This document shows positions 15,418 to 24,066 of a stretch of DNA of 64,000 bases, piece after piece. Both the position numbers and the translations under genes were made by a program. Origin of the DNA: Pseudomonas sp. LS1212. GTDB lineage: Bacteria; Pseudomonadota; Gammaproteobacteria; Pseudomonadales; Pseudomonadaceae. The stretch covers positions 5,284,001 to 5,348,000 of the forward strand of contig NZ_CP102951.1 in the NCBI RefSeq assembly GCF_024741815.1, given 5' to 3'. The notes below the pieces were generated by a model. The model saw only the letters and a list, made by a program, of their open reading frames with translations, had not been told where the DNA came from and did not search any database. Each line of letters begins with the position of its first letter. The stretch's first letter is position 1.

Positions 15418-16383
15418 ATGACTTTTATCACCGAGATCAAAACCTTCGCAGCCTTGGGCAGTGGCGTAATCGGCAGCGGCTGGGTATCTCGCGCCCTCGC
15501 CCACGGCCTGGACGTGGTGGCCTGGGACCCGGCGCCCGGCGCGGAAGCGGCGTTGCGCAAGCGCGTTGCCAACGCCTGGGGTGCACTGGAGAAACAGGGC
15601 CTGGCACCCGGCGCATCGCAAGATCGCCTGCGCTTTGTCGCGACCATTGAAGAGTGCGTGAAAGACGCTGACTTCATCCAGGAAAGTGCGCCAGAGCGCC
15701 TGGAGCTGAAACTGGAACTGCACAGCAAGATCAGCGCCGCGGCCAAGCCCAATGCACTGATCGGCTCGAGCACCTCCGGGCTGTTGCCCAGTGAGTTCTA
15801 CGAGGGCTCGACTCACCCGGAGCGTTGTGTGGTCGGCCATCCGTTCAACCCTGTCTATCTGTTGCCCTTGGTCGAAGTGGTCGGCGGTAACCAGACCGCG
15901 CCCGAAGCGATCCAGGCGGCCATCAAGGTCTACGAATCGCTGGGCATGCGCCCACTCCATGTGCGCAAGGAAGTCCCTGGTTTCATCGCCGACCGTCTGC
16001 TCGAAGCGCTCTGGCGCGAAGCGCTGCACCTGGTCAACGACGGAGTCGCAACCACAGGCGAGATCGATGATGCGATCCGTTTCGGCGCAGGCTTGCGCTG
16101 GTCGTTCATGGGCACCTTCCTGACCTACACCCTGGCCGGGGGCGACGCCGGCATGCGCCACTTCATGGCCCAGTTCGGCCCGGCACTGCAGTTGCCCTGG
16201 ACCTACCTGCCCGCGCCGGAACTGACCGACAAGTTGATCGATGACGTGGTCGACGGCACCAGCGATCAGCTAGGCTCGCACAGCATCAGCGCCCTGGAAC
16301 GCTACCGCGACGATTGCCTGCTGGCCGTGCTCGAAGCAGTCAAAACCACCAAGGCCAAGCACGGCATGACCTTCAGCGAATAA
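15418..16383 (+). CDS. cdhA: CdhA, L-carnitine 3-dehydrogenase
   Basis: A 321-residue NAD-dependent enzyme of the 3-hydroxyacyl-CoA dehydrogenase family, oxidising L-carnitine to 3-dehydrocarnitine (EC 1.1.1.108). The N-terminal Rossmann fold shows GSGVIGSGWVSRALAHGLDVVAWDP (residues 11-35). The catalytic histidine lies in VVGHPFNPVYLLPLVEVV, and the C-terminal helical domain begins at FIADRLLEALWREALHLV. The length matches the short carnitine dehydrogenases rather than fused forms. It is 12 bases from cdhB and part of the caiX operon. Confidence 0.94.
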   Translation: MTFITEIKTFAALGSGVIGSGWVSRALAHGLDVVAWDPAPGAEAALRKRVANAWGALEKQGLAPGASQDRLRFVATIEECVKDADFIQESAPERLELKLELHSKISAAAKPNALIGSSTSGLLPSEFYEGSTHPERCVVGHPFNPVYLLPLVEVVGGNQTAPEAIQAAIKVYESLGMRPLHVRKEVPGFIADRLLEALWREALHLVNDGVATTGEIDDAIRFGAGLRWSFMGTFLTYTLAGGDAGMRHFMAQFGPALQLPWTYLPAPELTDKLIDDVVDGTSDQLGSHSISALERYRDDCLLAVLEAVKTTKAKHGMTFSE

Positions 16384-16395
16384 GGCGGACCTCAC

Positions 16396-16866
16396 ATGCC
16401 AGCACTGATCACCTACAACACCCCAGTCCTGGAGGACTGGGTCGACTACAACGGGCATCTGCGCGATGCCTTTTACCTGCTGATCTTCAGCTACGCCACC
16501 GACGCACTCATGGACCAAATCGGCCTGAACAGTGACAACCGCACCGCCACCGGTAACTCGCTGTTCACGCTGGAGTGTCACCTCAATTACCTGCATGAAG
16601 TGAAGCTAGGCTCGGAGGTCGAAGTGCGTACGCAGATCATCGGCCATGATCGCAAGCGCCTGCACCTGTATCACAGCCTGCACCTTAAAAACTTCGACGA
16701 GCCGCTGGCCGCCAACGAACAGATGCTGCTGCACGTGGACCTCGCCGGGCCACGTTCGGCGCCTTTCAGCGAAGCGGTGCTCAACCGCCTGGCGGCGATC
16801 ACCGCCGAACAAGTTGATCTTCCAGCCCCCGAATACATTGGGCGCGTTATCGGCCTGCCGACCTGA
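16396..16866 (+). CDS. cdhB: CdhB, hotdog-fold thioesterase of the carnitine pathway
   Basis: A 156-residue 4-hydroxybenzoyl-CoA-thioesterase-like protein. It should hydrolyse betainyl-CoA to glycine betaine and CoA, the last step before the betaine pathway. The hotdog helix motif VDYNGHLRDAFYLLIFSYATDALMDQIG (about 16-43) contains the conserved NGHLRD active-site segment. SLFTLECHLNYLHEVKLGSEVEV follows. It directly follows cdhA and ends the operon; a 14-bp stem-loop lies 62 bases downstream. Confidence 0.9.
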   Translation: MPALITYNTPVLEDWVDYNGHLRDAFYLLIFSYATDALMDQIGLNSDNRTATGNSLFTLECHLNYLHEVKLGSEVEVRTQIIGHDRKRLHLYHSLHLKNFDEPLAANEQMLLHVDLAGPRSAPFSEAVLNRLAAITAEQVDLPAPEYIGRVIGLPT

Positions 16867-17342
16867 CGACCGCGATGAGTTGCTGTCGCGGATATTGGTA
16901 CTTCAGCGCTAGGCCTTCTCTCACACTCTCACGCTGCGCGTTAACTAGTGACGCGCAGCGTGAGGACGAAAAAATCAAAGTTCAGTCAGAAGAGCTTCTT
17001 TGCGCACCTTCAAGCAACGCATCGATCAACCAGCGATTCAGGCGACGCGGTTTATCTGACTGCCCCGTCGAGGCCTGTGCCAAATTACAGACAAAAAAAG
17101 ACCCCGGTTAAGCCGTGACAAAACCGAGGCCGAGGTGTGAGCAATTCACGTCGTATAGAGAGGGTGACCAAACCGTCTCAACACATGCTGGATACCAGTG
17201 TGCACACTCCTCGTCCTTTCAATTTAGTCGAAAACGACCTGTTCATAGGTATTCGGGCCATTGCGACAATTCGCCCTTGCCGACGTCGTCGGGCGCCACC
17301 AGAATCGAGGCACGATCACGACCCTGAATCAGGACAAAAGCC
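16867..17342. other. 476-bp intergenic region after cdhB
   Basis: No convincing gene is present. It holds the strong stem-loop at 16928-16964, an A-rich run at 17093-17101 next to a GACCCCGGTT...AACCGAGGCC imperfect hairpin, and the ribosome-binding site AGGA before the small gene at 17343. A minus-strand frame near 16982-17090 reads RRLNRWLIDALLEGAQ before a stop but has no start codon, so it is not called. Confidence 0.7.
16928..16964. terminator. 14-bp perfect stem-loop after the cdh operon
   Basis: CTCACGCTGCGCGT (16928-16941) pairs perfectly with ACGCGCAGCGTGAG (16951-16964) around a 9-nt loop. There is no downstream T-tract on either strand. It may be an mRNA 3'-end stabiliser or a factor-assisted terminator for caiX-cdhCAB. 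Confidence 0.6.
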
Positions 17343-17603
17343 ATGATGCATGCGGATTTGATAGACCAGGAAGACCTGCTGGGACAACTGCGAGCCCTGG
17401 GTTTCGAGATGCCGGCCGGCGCCACTGCCGATCAGGCGTGCGAATGCGCCGTGCGCGGCTTGAGCGAGGCACGGGCCAAAGCGCTCAAGGGCATGGTCGA
17501 GCAGATGCTCACCGGTAACGCGACGATCCTGCCAGTGGTGCGTCAGGCCATTGATAAGCAGCTTTTGCCGGCGCTGGCGCTGTACAGCCAGAAGCACGCC
17601 TGA
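17343..17603 (+). CDS. Small conserved-looking hypothetical protein
   Basis: An 86-residue acidic to neutral helical protein, MMHADLIDQEDLLGQLRALGFEM and onward. It is rich in Ala and Leu, with two cysteines close together (ACECAV near residue 33). The ATG at 17343, or the next codon, follows AGGACAAAAGCC. Codon use matches the neighbours. No domain is recognised. It lies alone between the carnitine operon and gbdR, which suggests but does not prove a link to quaternary amine metabolism. Confidence 0.6.
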   Translation: MMHADLIDQEDLLGQLRALGFEMPAGATADQACECAVRGLSEARAKALKGMVEQMLTGNATILPVVRQAIDKQLLPALALYSQKHA

Positions 17604-17623
17604 CCTGGAGCACTGACGACACC

Positions 17624-17649
17624 GTGGGAGCGGCCGGGGCCGCTCCCAC
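17624..17649. terminator. 12-bp stem-loop between convergent genes
   Basis: GTGGGAGCGGCC (17624-17635) and GGCCGCTCCCAC (17638-17649) form a near-continuous palindrome between the small gene and gbdR stop codons. It carries the same GTGGGAGC core as the REP elements and could terminate in both directions. Confidence 0.6.
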
Positions 17650-17656
17650 AGGCTAT

Positions 17657-18760
17657 TTACAGACGCACGCTGGCGAAGGTCGACTCGTTGCGCGCCTGGC
17701 TCAAGGCCGACAATGGCCCTGACAGCGGCGACAGCACCAACGCCTGCGGAATCGGCATCATCGCCACCTGTTGCGCGGTGTTCGAACCAACACGCTCGTC
17801 ACGCGGTGGAATACCGAAGTACTCGCGGTAGCACTTGGAGAAGTGCGGCGTGGAGACGAAGCCACATACCGACGCCACTTCGATGATCGACATCGGCGTT
17901 TGCTTGAGCAACTGCCGCGCACGGATCAGGCGCAGTTTCAGGTAGTAACGCGATGGCGAGCAGTGCAGGTACTTCTGGAACAGGCGCTCAAGCTGCCGAC
18001 GAGAGACTGCGACGTACACCGCCAGCTCGTCCAGGTCGATCGGTTCTTCCAGGTTGGCTTCCATCAAGGCCACGATTTCCTGCAGCTTTGGCTGGTTGGT
18101 GCCAAGCATGTGCTTGAGTGGAACACGCTGGTGGTCCTGCTCGTTGCGGATGCGCTCGTAGACGAACATTTCCGAGATCGCCGCCGACAGTTCACGGCCG
18201 TGATCGCGACTGATCAGGTGCAGCATCATGTCCAGTGGTGCAGTGCCGCCAGAGCTGGTGAAACGGTTGCGGTCGAGGGTGAACAGCCGGGTACTCATGG
18301 CCACCCGCGGGAAAGCCTCCTGCATGGCCGCCAGGCATTCCCAGTGCACGCTGCAATCGAAACCGTCGAGCAGGCCGGCGCAGGCCAATGCCCAGCTGCC
18401 GGTGCACACTGCGCCCAGGCGGCGCGACTGACGCGCCTGGCTTTGCAGCCAAGTCACATGTTCGCGTGTCACGGTGCGTTGAATGCCGATACCACCACAG
18501 ACAATCACGGTGTCCATGGCCGGTGCTTTGTGCATGGACGCGTCCGGGGTGATCTGCAAACCATCACTGGCCCAGACTTGACCGCCGTCCACGCTGAGGG
18601 TGGTCCAGCGGTATAGCTCACGGCCGGACAACTGGTTGGCCATACGCAGCGGCTCGACCGCCGAGGCCAGGGAAATCAGCGTGAAATTATCCAGCAGCAG
18701 AAAGCCGATGGATTGTGGCGTGCGGTTCTGGGGTTGGGCCCCGGAGTTGTACGACGTCAT
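17657..18760 (-). CDS. gbdR: GbdR, AraC-family activator of glycine betaine catabolism
   Basis: A 367-residue GATase1-like/AraC regulator. The N-terminal DJ-1/PfpI-like domain (SIGFLLLDNFTLISLASAVEPLRMANQL) contains a cysteine-bearing nucleophile-elbow region (GAVCTGSWALACAGLL) that no longer needs to be catalytic. The C-terminal domain shows LAVYVAVSRRQLERLFQKYL and SIIEVASVCGFVSTPHFSKCYREYF. In P. aeruginosa GbdR (PA5380) senses betaine and dimethylglycine and activates gbc, dgc, cbc and phospholipase genes. It is flanked by sdaB and cbcX, as in that species. It is paralogous to CdhR, with the same two-domain layout. Confidence 0.94.
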   Translation of the reverse strand: MTSYNSGAQPQNRTPQSIGFLLLDNFTLISLASAVEPLRMANQLSGRELYRWTTLSVDGGQVWASDGLQITPDASMHKAPAMDTVIVCGGIGIQRTVTREHVTWLQSQARQSRRLGAVCTGSWALACAGLLDGFDCSVHWECLAAMQEAFPRVAMSTRLFTLDRNRFTSSGGTAPLDMMLHLISRDHGRELSAAISEMFVYERIRNEQDHQRVPLKHMLGTNQPKLQEIVALMEANLEEPIDLDELAVYVAVSRRQLERLFQKYLHCSPSRYYLKLRLIRARQLLKQTPMSIIEVASVCGFVSTPHFSKCYREYFGIPPRDERVGSNTAQQVAMMPIPQALVLSPLSGPLSALSQARNESTFASVRL

Positions 18761-19184
18761 CGCGGTATCTCCTCACACAAAGCGGGTGATGGCCTCAGGC
18801 GGAGGCTCTTGTTATTGCCCCCATTGAAAGGGGGGCTTTGCAAACACAACGCAAATGCCATGCCTAAATTTGAATGGGCATTCAACAAATCCTGAAAACG
18901 ACGTCGCGCGGTGTCTATATGGCCGCGACATTGGATGTCGCTTCTCTGCGCAAAGGCGCGAGCCAGTCGGCTTGCTTAGGGGAAGTGAGCACTTCGGTAG
19001 CACTTGTGTGTACGATGCCAAGAAACGACATGTAGGAGTGTCACCTCAAGCACAGGGGATCAACGGTCAGCCGCACTGTAGGCGGCCGACCGCTTGGGGA
19101 ATGTCTCAACCGATCAAGCGCGCCAAAAGGCAGCGAGAGAACCCATCGATGGGCAAAAAAGGCGCAGCAGCGTTGATGTGAGTT
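18761..19184. other. 424-bp region upstream of gbdR
   Basis: No gene is supported; an open frame at 18855-19181 has no ribosome-binding site or family signature. The region should contain the gbdR promoter. Visible structures are GCCCCC/GGGGGC (18817-18836) and the palindrome GCGACAT-TGG-ATGTCGC (18925-18941). Confidence 0.65.
18925..18941. promoter_or_regulatory. Palindrome GCGACAT-N3-ATGTCGC upstream of gbdR
   Basis: A perfect 7-bp inverted repeat with a 3-bp centre, about 165-180 bases upstream of the gbdR start. The symmetry fits a dimeric repressor or activator. It shares the CGACA core with motifs upstream of the dgc operon and cbcX. Confidence 0.4.
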
Positions 19185-20561
19185 TCAGCACTCGATGGCG
19201 CTGACAGCCAAGCCACCGCGTGAGGTTTCCTTGTATTTGTCGTGCATGTCGGCGCCGGTATCGCGCATGGTGCGAATCACCCGGTCCAGCGAGATGAAGT
19301 GATTGCCGTCGCCGCGCAAGGCCATCTGCGCCGCGTTGATAGCCTTGACCGCTGCGATCGCATTGCGTTCGATGCACGGCACCTGCACCAGGCCGCCCAC
19401 CGGGTCGCATGTCAGCCCAAGGTTGTGTTCCAGACCGATTTCGGCTGCGTTTTCCAGTTGCTCGGGCGTGGCTCCGAGCACCTCGGCCAGACCGGCAGCG
19501 GCCATGGCACACGCCGAGCCGACTTCGCCCTGACACCCCACTTCTGCCCCGGAAATCGATGCATTCTTCTTGCAGAGAATGCCCACTGCCGCCGCACCGA
19601 GAAAGAAGTCGACGACATTGGCTTCGCTGACCTCGTCGCTGAACTTCATGTAGTAGTGCAGCACTGCCGGGATGATGCCCGCCGCGCCATTGGTGGGTGC
19701 GGTGACCATGCGCCCGCCGGCGGCGTTTTCTTCATTGACGGCCAGGGCGAACAGGTTGACCCACTCCATCGCGCTGAGGGTCGAGCCGATCACATTGGGC
19801 TTGTTCAGCTCCTGCAGGCTGCGGTGCAATTTCGCCGCGCGGCGCCGCACATGCAACCCGCCTGGCAGGATGCCCTCGTGCTTGAGGCCTTGCTCGACGC
19901 AGTCCTGCATGGCCCGCCAGAGCGTCATCAAGCCCGCGCGAATTTCCGCCTCGCTGCGCCAGACTTTTTCATTGGCCAGCATGAGTTCCGAAACGCGCAG
20001 GTTGTGGCGTTGGCACAACTCGAGCAACTCGACTGCGCTGTTGAAATCGTAGGGCAGCTGGGTGTTGTCCATGTCCAGCACGCCGCTGGCAGCCTGGGCG
20101 GCATCGACGACGAAACCACCACCGACGGAGTAATAGGTATCGCGGTGAAGCTCACCGTTGTCGCCTTCGGCGATCAGGGTCATGGCATTGGGATGGTAGG
20201 GCAGGTTCTCGTCGATCAGCAGCATGTCGCGCTGCCAGATGAAGGGCACCGGCAGCCGGCCGTCGAGCTGCAGGGTGTCGGTTTCACGCAGGGTCGCGAT
20301 GTGCAGGTCGATCTGCGTTGGGTCGATCGAATCGGGCCACTCGCCCATCAGGCCCATGATTACGGCGTTGTCGCTGCCATGGCCGATACCGGTGGCCGAC
20401 AGCGAGCCATACAGGCGCACTTCGATGCGCCGCACCCGCGTCAGCTCATCCCGTTCACGCAACCCCTGGACGAACAATGCAGCGGCGCGCATGGGCCCGA
20501 CGGTGTGAGAGCTGGAGGGGCCGATACCGATCTTGAACAGGTCAAACACACTAATGGCCAT
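19185..20561 (-). CDS. sdaB: SdaB, L-serine dehydratase (Fe-S type)
   Basis: A 458-residue one-subunit L-serine ammonia-lyase converting serine to pyruvate and ammonia. The N-terminal beta domain opens with ISVFDLFKIGIGPSSSHTVGPMRAA. The C-terminal alpha domain holds the Fe-S cysteines, seen in GCQGEVGSACAMAAAG, LTCDPVGGLVQVPC and the final SAIEC tail. The ATG at 20561 begins the conserved MAISVFDLFK; longer frames add an unrelated peptide. The gene drains serine made from betaine-derived glycine. It is divergent from cbcX, and both may share regulation from the 455-bp gap. Confidence 0.94.
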   Translation of the reverse strand: MAISVFDLFKIGIGPSSSHTVGPMRAAALFVQGLRERDELTRVRRIEVRLYGSLSATGIGHGSDNAVIMGLMGEWPDSIDPTQIDLHIATLRETDTLQLDGRLPVPFIWQRDMLLIDENLPYHPNAMTLIAEGDNGELHRDTYYSVGGGFVVDAAQAASGVLDMDNTQLPYDFNSAVELLELCQRHNLRVSELMLANEKVWRSEAEIRAGLMTLWRAMQDCVEQGLKHEGILPGGLHVRRRAAKLHRSLQELNKPNVIGSTLSAMEWVNLFALAVNEENAAGGRMVTAPTNGAAGIIPAVLHYYMKFSDEVSEANVVDFFLGAAAVGILCKKNASISGAEVGCQGEVGSACAMAAAGLAEVLGATPEQLENAAEIGLEHNLGLTCDPVGGLVQVPCIERNAIAAVKAINAAQMALRGDGNHFISLDRVIRTMRDTGADMHDKYKETSRGGLAVSAIEC

Positions 20562-21016
20562 TGTCGCAAACCTCCTGAATGAGCAGACGCCCGGCGCCAA
20601 AACGCCCGGTGACGGAGCTGCTACGCTGAAAGTGCAATCCGCCGGAATGCGCGCATCATCTGCCTTTTGCCAAGGCCTCTTACGTCTGCAACCGACCCAC
20701 TCTTGCCCACTAACGTCGCCCTGCTGTCGCGGCGTTTTTTGGCCGCTTTCAAACGGTGCAGATAGCCCGAAATCGCATTTGAAGCCTGCAAAAATGCTGT
20801 AAACGACCTCATCGACACTGGATGCGACTCTGTCTGTACTGGATACGACGCACCCTGTAGGCGTTTGATTTTCGCTGTTACATGATCAGTCTCGACTCGA
20901 TTGCAAGGCACTCGTGCTGCGCGGTTGCCCGACCGCCCCGCTGCGCCTCCAACCGCAACCAATAAAAGTGCGGCAGCCCTCGGGACAGCCGCCAAGAAAA
21001 CACCAGGAGTCCATCC
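20562..21016. other. 455-bp divergent promoter region sdaB / cbcX
   Basis: No gene is supported. It holds the tandem operator at 20817-20849 and a further CGACA motif at 20813. The cbcX ribosome-binding site AGGAG lies near 21005. Promoters for both divergent genes should lie here. Confidence 0.65.
20817..20849 (+). promoter_or_regulatory. Candidate GbdR operator upstream of cbcX
   Basis: ACTGGATGCGAC (20817-20828) and ACTGGATACGAC (20838-20849) differ by one base. They start 21 bp apart in the same orientation, about 170-200 bases before cbcX. This is the pattern expected for an AraC-family activator. GbdR is known to activate cbcX in P. aeruginosa. Confidence 0.65.
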
Positions 21017-21964
21017 ATGAAAGGTTCACCCTCGTTGTTGTTGGCCGCCATGCTGAGCTTGCCGATGCTGGCTCAGGCTGCGGAGCCCGAGTCGTGTCAC
21101 ACCGTCAATTTCTCCGATGTGGGCTGGACCGACATCACCGTCACCACTGCGGTGACCAGCGCCGTTCTCCAGTCGCTGGGCTACAAGACCCGCACCACCA
21201 TGATTTCCGTGCCGGTGACCTACAAGTCCCTGGCAGACGGCAAGAATATGGACGTATTCCTCGGCAACTGGATGCCGACCATGGAAAACGACATCAAGCC
21301 TTATCGTGATGCCGGCACCGTGGAAACCGTTCGTGCGAACCTTGAGAACGCCAAGTACACCCTTGCCGTTCCCGAAGCACTGTATGACAAGGGCCTGAAA
21401 GATTTCGCCGACATTGCCAAATTCAAGAAGGAGCTTGACGGCAAGATCTACGGCATCGAACCGGGCAACGACGGCAACCGCATGATCCAGTCGATGATCG
21501 ACAAGAACGCCTTTGGCTTGAAGGACGCCGGCTTCAAGGTCGTCGAGTCCAGCGAAGCCGGCATGCTTTCCCAGGTCGATCGTGCCCAACGGCGCGAAAC
21601 CGATGTGGTCTTCCTTGGCTGGGAGCCGCATCCGATGAATACCCGCTTCAAGATGAAATACCTGTCCGGGGGCGATGAGTTTTTCGGCCCCAACTATGGC
21701 CAGGCCACCATCTACACCAACACCCGCAAGGGCTACACAGAGCAGTGCAGCAACGTTGGCCAGTTGCTGAAAAACCTGTCGTTCACCCTGAACATGGAAA
21801 GCACCCTGATGGGTAATGTCCTGGACGACAAGATGAAACCCGATGCAGCAGCCAAGGCCTGGCTGAAACAGAACCCGCAGGTACTCGATACCTGGTTGGC
21901 GGGCGTAATGACCGTTGATGGCAAGCCGGGTCTGGAGGCCGCCAAAGCCAAGCTCACGCAGTAA
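21017..21964 (+). CDS. cbcX: CbcX, periplasmic choline-binding protein
   Basis: A 315-residue OpuAC-type binding protein of the Cbc ABC importer. A signal peptide (SLLLAAMLSLPMLAQA) precedes AEPESCHTVNFSDVGWTDITVTTAV. The mature part keeps aromatic-box segments FLGNWMPT and FLGWEPHPMNTR, nearly parallel to CaiX. It carries a conserved cysteine pair, one near the N-terminus (ESCHTV) and one near EQCSNV. RBS AGGAG lies a few bases upstream. A 9-bp hairpin lies between it and cbcW. Known to bind choline in P. aeruginosa (PA5378). Confidence 0.93.
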   Translation: MKGSPSLLLAAMLSLPMLAQAAEPESCHTVNFSDVGWTDITVTTAVTSAVLQSLGYKTRTTMISVPVTYKSLADGKNMDVFLGNWMPTMENDIKPYRDAGTVETVRANLENAKYTLAVPEALYDKGLKDFADIAKFKKELDGKIYGIEPGNDGNRMIQSMIDKNAFGLKDAGFKVVESSEAGMLSQVDRAQRRETDVVFLGWEPHPMNTRFKMKYLSGGDEFFGPNYGQATIYTNTRKGYTEQCSNVGQLLKNLSFTLNMESTLMGNVLDDKMKPDAAAKAWLKQNPQVLDTWLAGVMTVDGKPGLEAAKAKLTQ

Positions 21965-21972
21965 TCACTGAC

Positions 21973-21995
21973 TCCAGGCGGTTCGCCCGCCTGGA
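21973..21995 (+). other. Intercistronic hairpin cbcX-cbcW
   Basis: TCCAGGCGG (21973-21981) and CCGCCTGGA (21987-21995) form a perfect 9-bp stem with a TTCGC loop, 9 bases after the cbcX stop. Such hairpins often stabilise the binding-protein part of an ABC operon transcript. Confidence 0.65.
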
Positions 21996-22032
21996 TCCGT
22001 AATCATTTCCTCGCATGTGGACGTTCACTATC

Positions 22033-22878
22033 ATGCTGATCGATCAAAAAATACCTTTGGGCCAGTACATCGCTGGATTCGTTGAATGGTTGACGCAACA
22101 CGGCGCCAACTACTTCGATGCCTTCGCCGAAGCACTGGAGTTAATGATTCATGGCGTGACCGGCGCCCTGACCTGGTTCAACCCTTTCGTCCTGATCGGC
22201 CTGATCGCGGTGATCGCCCACCTGATTCAGCGCAAATGGAGCCTGACGGCTTTCTGCGTGCTGTCGTTTCTGCTGATCTTCAACTTGGGGTATTGGCAGG
22301 AAACCATGGAGACCCTGGCCCAGGTGCTGTTTGCGACCATGGTCTGCGTCGCCATTGGCGTCCCGCTGGGCATCGTCGCGGCGCACAAGCCGATGTTCTA
22401 CACCATGCTGCGTCCGGTCCTGGACCTGATGCAGACCGTCCCTACCTTCGTCTACCTGATCCCGACCCTGACGCTGTTCGGTCTGGGTGTGGTGCCCGGT
22501 CTGATCTCGACGGTGGTCTTCGCCATCGCCGCACCGATCCGGCTGACGTACCTGGGTATCTGTGACGTGCCGCAGGAGTTGTTGGATGCCGGCAAGGCAT
22601 TCGGCTGCTCGCGTCGGCAACTGCTGTCCCGTATCGAACTGCCCCATGCCATGCCAAGCATCGCTGCCGGTGTCACGCAATGCATTATGCTCTCGCTGTC
22701 GATGGTGGTGATCGCAGCGCTGGTGGGTGCCGATGGTCTGGGTAAACCCGTGGTCAACGCACTGAACACTGCCGATATTGCTCTGGGCTTCGAAGCAGGC
22801 CTGGCGATCGTACTGCTGGCGATCATGCTCGACCGTATTTGCAAACAACCCGATGTGCCAGTAAGGGGTGACGCATGA
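22033..22878 (+). CDS. cbcW: CbcW, quaternary amine ABC transporter permease
   Basis: A 281-residue ProW/OpuAB-type inner membrane permease. Several membrane segments are visible (FVLIGLIAVIAHL, LTAFCVLSFLLIFNLGYW, LAQVLFATMVCVAIGVPLGIVAA). The conserved coupling loop that contacts the ATPase reads DVPQELLDAGKAFGCSRRQLLSRIELPHAMPSIAAG. The ATG at 22033 (MLIDQKIPLGQYI) is chosen over one 18 bases upstream because it opens the conserved N-terminus; neither has a strong ribosome-binding site. It overlaps cbcV by four bases (ATGA). Confidence 0.9.
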   Translation: MLIDQKIPLGQYIAGFVEWLTQHGANYFDAFAEALELMIHGVTGALTWFNPFVLIGLIAVIAHLIQRKWSLTAFCVLSFLLIFNLGYWQETMETLAQVLFATMVCVAIGVPLGIVAAHKPMFYTMLRPVLDLMQTVPTFVYLIPTLTLFGLGVVPGLISTVVFAIAAPIRLTYLGICDVPQELLDAGKAFGCSRRQLLSRIELPHAMPSIAAGVTQCIMLSLSMVVIAALVGADGLGKPVVNALNTADIALGFEAGLAIVLLAIMLDRICKQPDVPVRGDA

Positions 22879-24053
22879 GCATTATCCGCTTCGACAAGGT
22901 AGACGTAATCTTCTCCAAATCCCCGCGTGAGGCCCTCAGCCTGCTGGACCAGGGCCTTACGCGTGAACAGATCCTGAAGAAGACCGGCTTGGTGGTTGGC
23001 GTGGAAAAAGCCAGCCTGGATATCAACAAAGGTGAAATCTGCGTGCTGATGGGCTTGTCCGGCTCAGGCAAGTCGAGCTTGTTGCGCTGCATCAATGGCT
23101 TGAACACGGTCAGCCGCGGCAAGCTGTTCGTCGAACACGAAGGCTCGCAGATCGACATCGCTTCGTGCACGCCGGCAGAGCTCAAAATGATGCGCACCAA
23201 GCGCATCGCCATGGTTTTCCAGAAGTTCGCCCTGATGCCCTGGCTGACCGTGCGCGAGAACATCAGCTTCGGTCTGGAAATGCAGGGCCGCCCTGCCGAT
23301 GAACGACGTCGGCTGGTGGATGAAAAACTCGAACTGGTCGGCTTGACCCAGTGGCGCAACAAGAAACCCGATGAGCTGTCCGGCGGCATGCAGCAGCGGG
23401 TCGGCCTGGCGCGCGCGCTGGCGATGGATGCCGACATCCTGTTGATGGATGAACCCTTCTCGGCACTCGACCCACTGATCCGTCAGGGTCTGCAGGACGA
23501 ACTTCTGGAACTGCAACGCAAGCTGCACAAGACCATCGTCTTCGTCAGCCATGACCTCGATGAAGCCCTGAAACTGGGTAGCCGTATCGCCATCATGAAA
23601 GACGGCCGGATCATCCAGTACAGCAAGCCAGAAGAAATCGTGCTCAACCCGGCCGATGACTATGTCCGCACCTTCGTTGCCCATACCAACCCATTGAACG
23701 TGCTATGCGGTCGCAGCCTGATGCGCACGCTGGACAAGTGCAAACGCATCAACGGTTCGGTCTGCATCGACCCGGGCGGCGACTCCTGGCTGGACCTGGC
23801 CGAAGGCAACACCATCAAGGGTGCGCGCCAGGGTGCCAGTAGCCTCGTGATGCAAAACTGGGTACCTGGCCAGGCCGTCGAAGGCCTCGGTCGCCATCCG
23901 ACCCTGGTGGACTCCAACATCGGCATGCGCGAAGCGCTGCAGATTCGCTACCAGACCGGCAACAAGCTGGTGCTGCAAGACAACAACCGCGTGGTCGGGA
24001 TACTTGGCGACAGCGAGCTGTATCACGCGTTGCTGGGCAAGAACCTCGGTTGA
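22875..24053 (+). CDS. cbcV: CbcV, quaternary amine ABC transporter ATPase
   Basis: A 392-residue ProV/OpuAA-like ATPase. The Walker A motif is GLSGSGKSSL, the signature LSGGMQQRVGLARAL, Walker B ILLMDEPFSALDPL and the switch SHDLDEAL. The C-terminal 120 residues form a CBS-like or related regulatory region. It powers uptake by CbcX, CaiX and CbcW-linked binding proteins of choline, carnitine and betaine. The start overlaps the cbcW stop, and a strong terminator follows 16 bases after the stop. Confidence 0.94.
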   Translation: MSIIRFDKVDVIFSKSPREALSLLDQGLTREQILKKTGLVVGVEKASLDINKGEICVLMGLSGSGKSSLLRCINGLNTVSRGKLFVEHEGSQIDIASCTPAELKMMRTKRIAMVFQKFALMPWLTVRENISFGLEMQGRPADERRRLVDEKLELVGLTQWRNKKPDELSGGMQQRVGLARALAMDADILLMDEPFSALDPLIRQGLQDELLELQRKLHKTIVFVSHDLDEALKLGSRIAIMKDGRIIQYSKPEEIVLNPADDYVRTFVAHTNPLNVLCGRSLMRTLDKCKRINGSVCIDPGGDSWLDLAEGNTIKGARQGASSLVMQNWVPGQAVEGLGRHPTLVDSNIGMREALQIRYQTGNKLVLQDNNRVVGILGDSELYHALLGKNLG

Positions 24054-24066
24054 TCCAACCAAAGGC

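Noticed and set aside
14218..16161. Minus-strand open frame of 647 codons opposite cdhC/cdhA
   Set aside because: Mirror of codon bias in the real genes; no start signal or recognisable domain.
16982..17090. Minus-strand frame ending RRLNRWLIDALLEGAQRSSSD
   Set aside because: Protein-like but without a usable start codon; too short to call a gene or relic of a named family.
18855..19181. 108-codon plus-strand frame upstream of sdaB and gbdR
   Set aside because: No ribosome-binding site, irregular composition, no motif; treated as promoter region.
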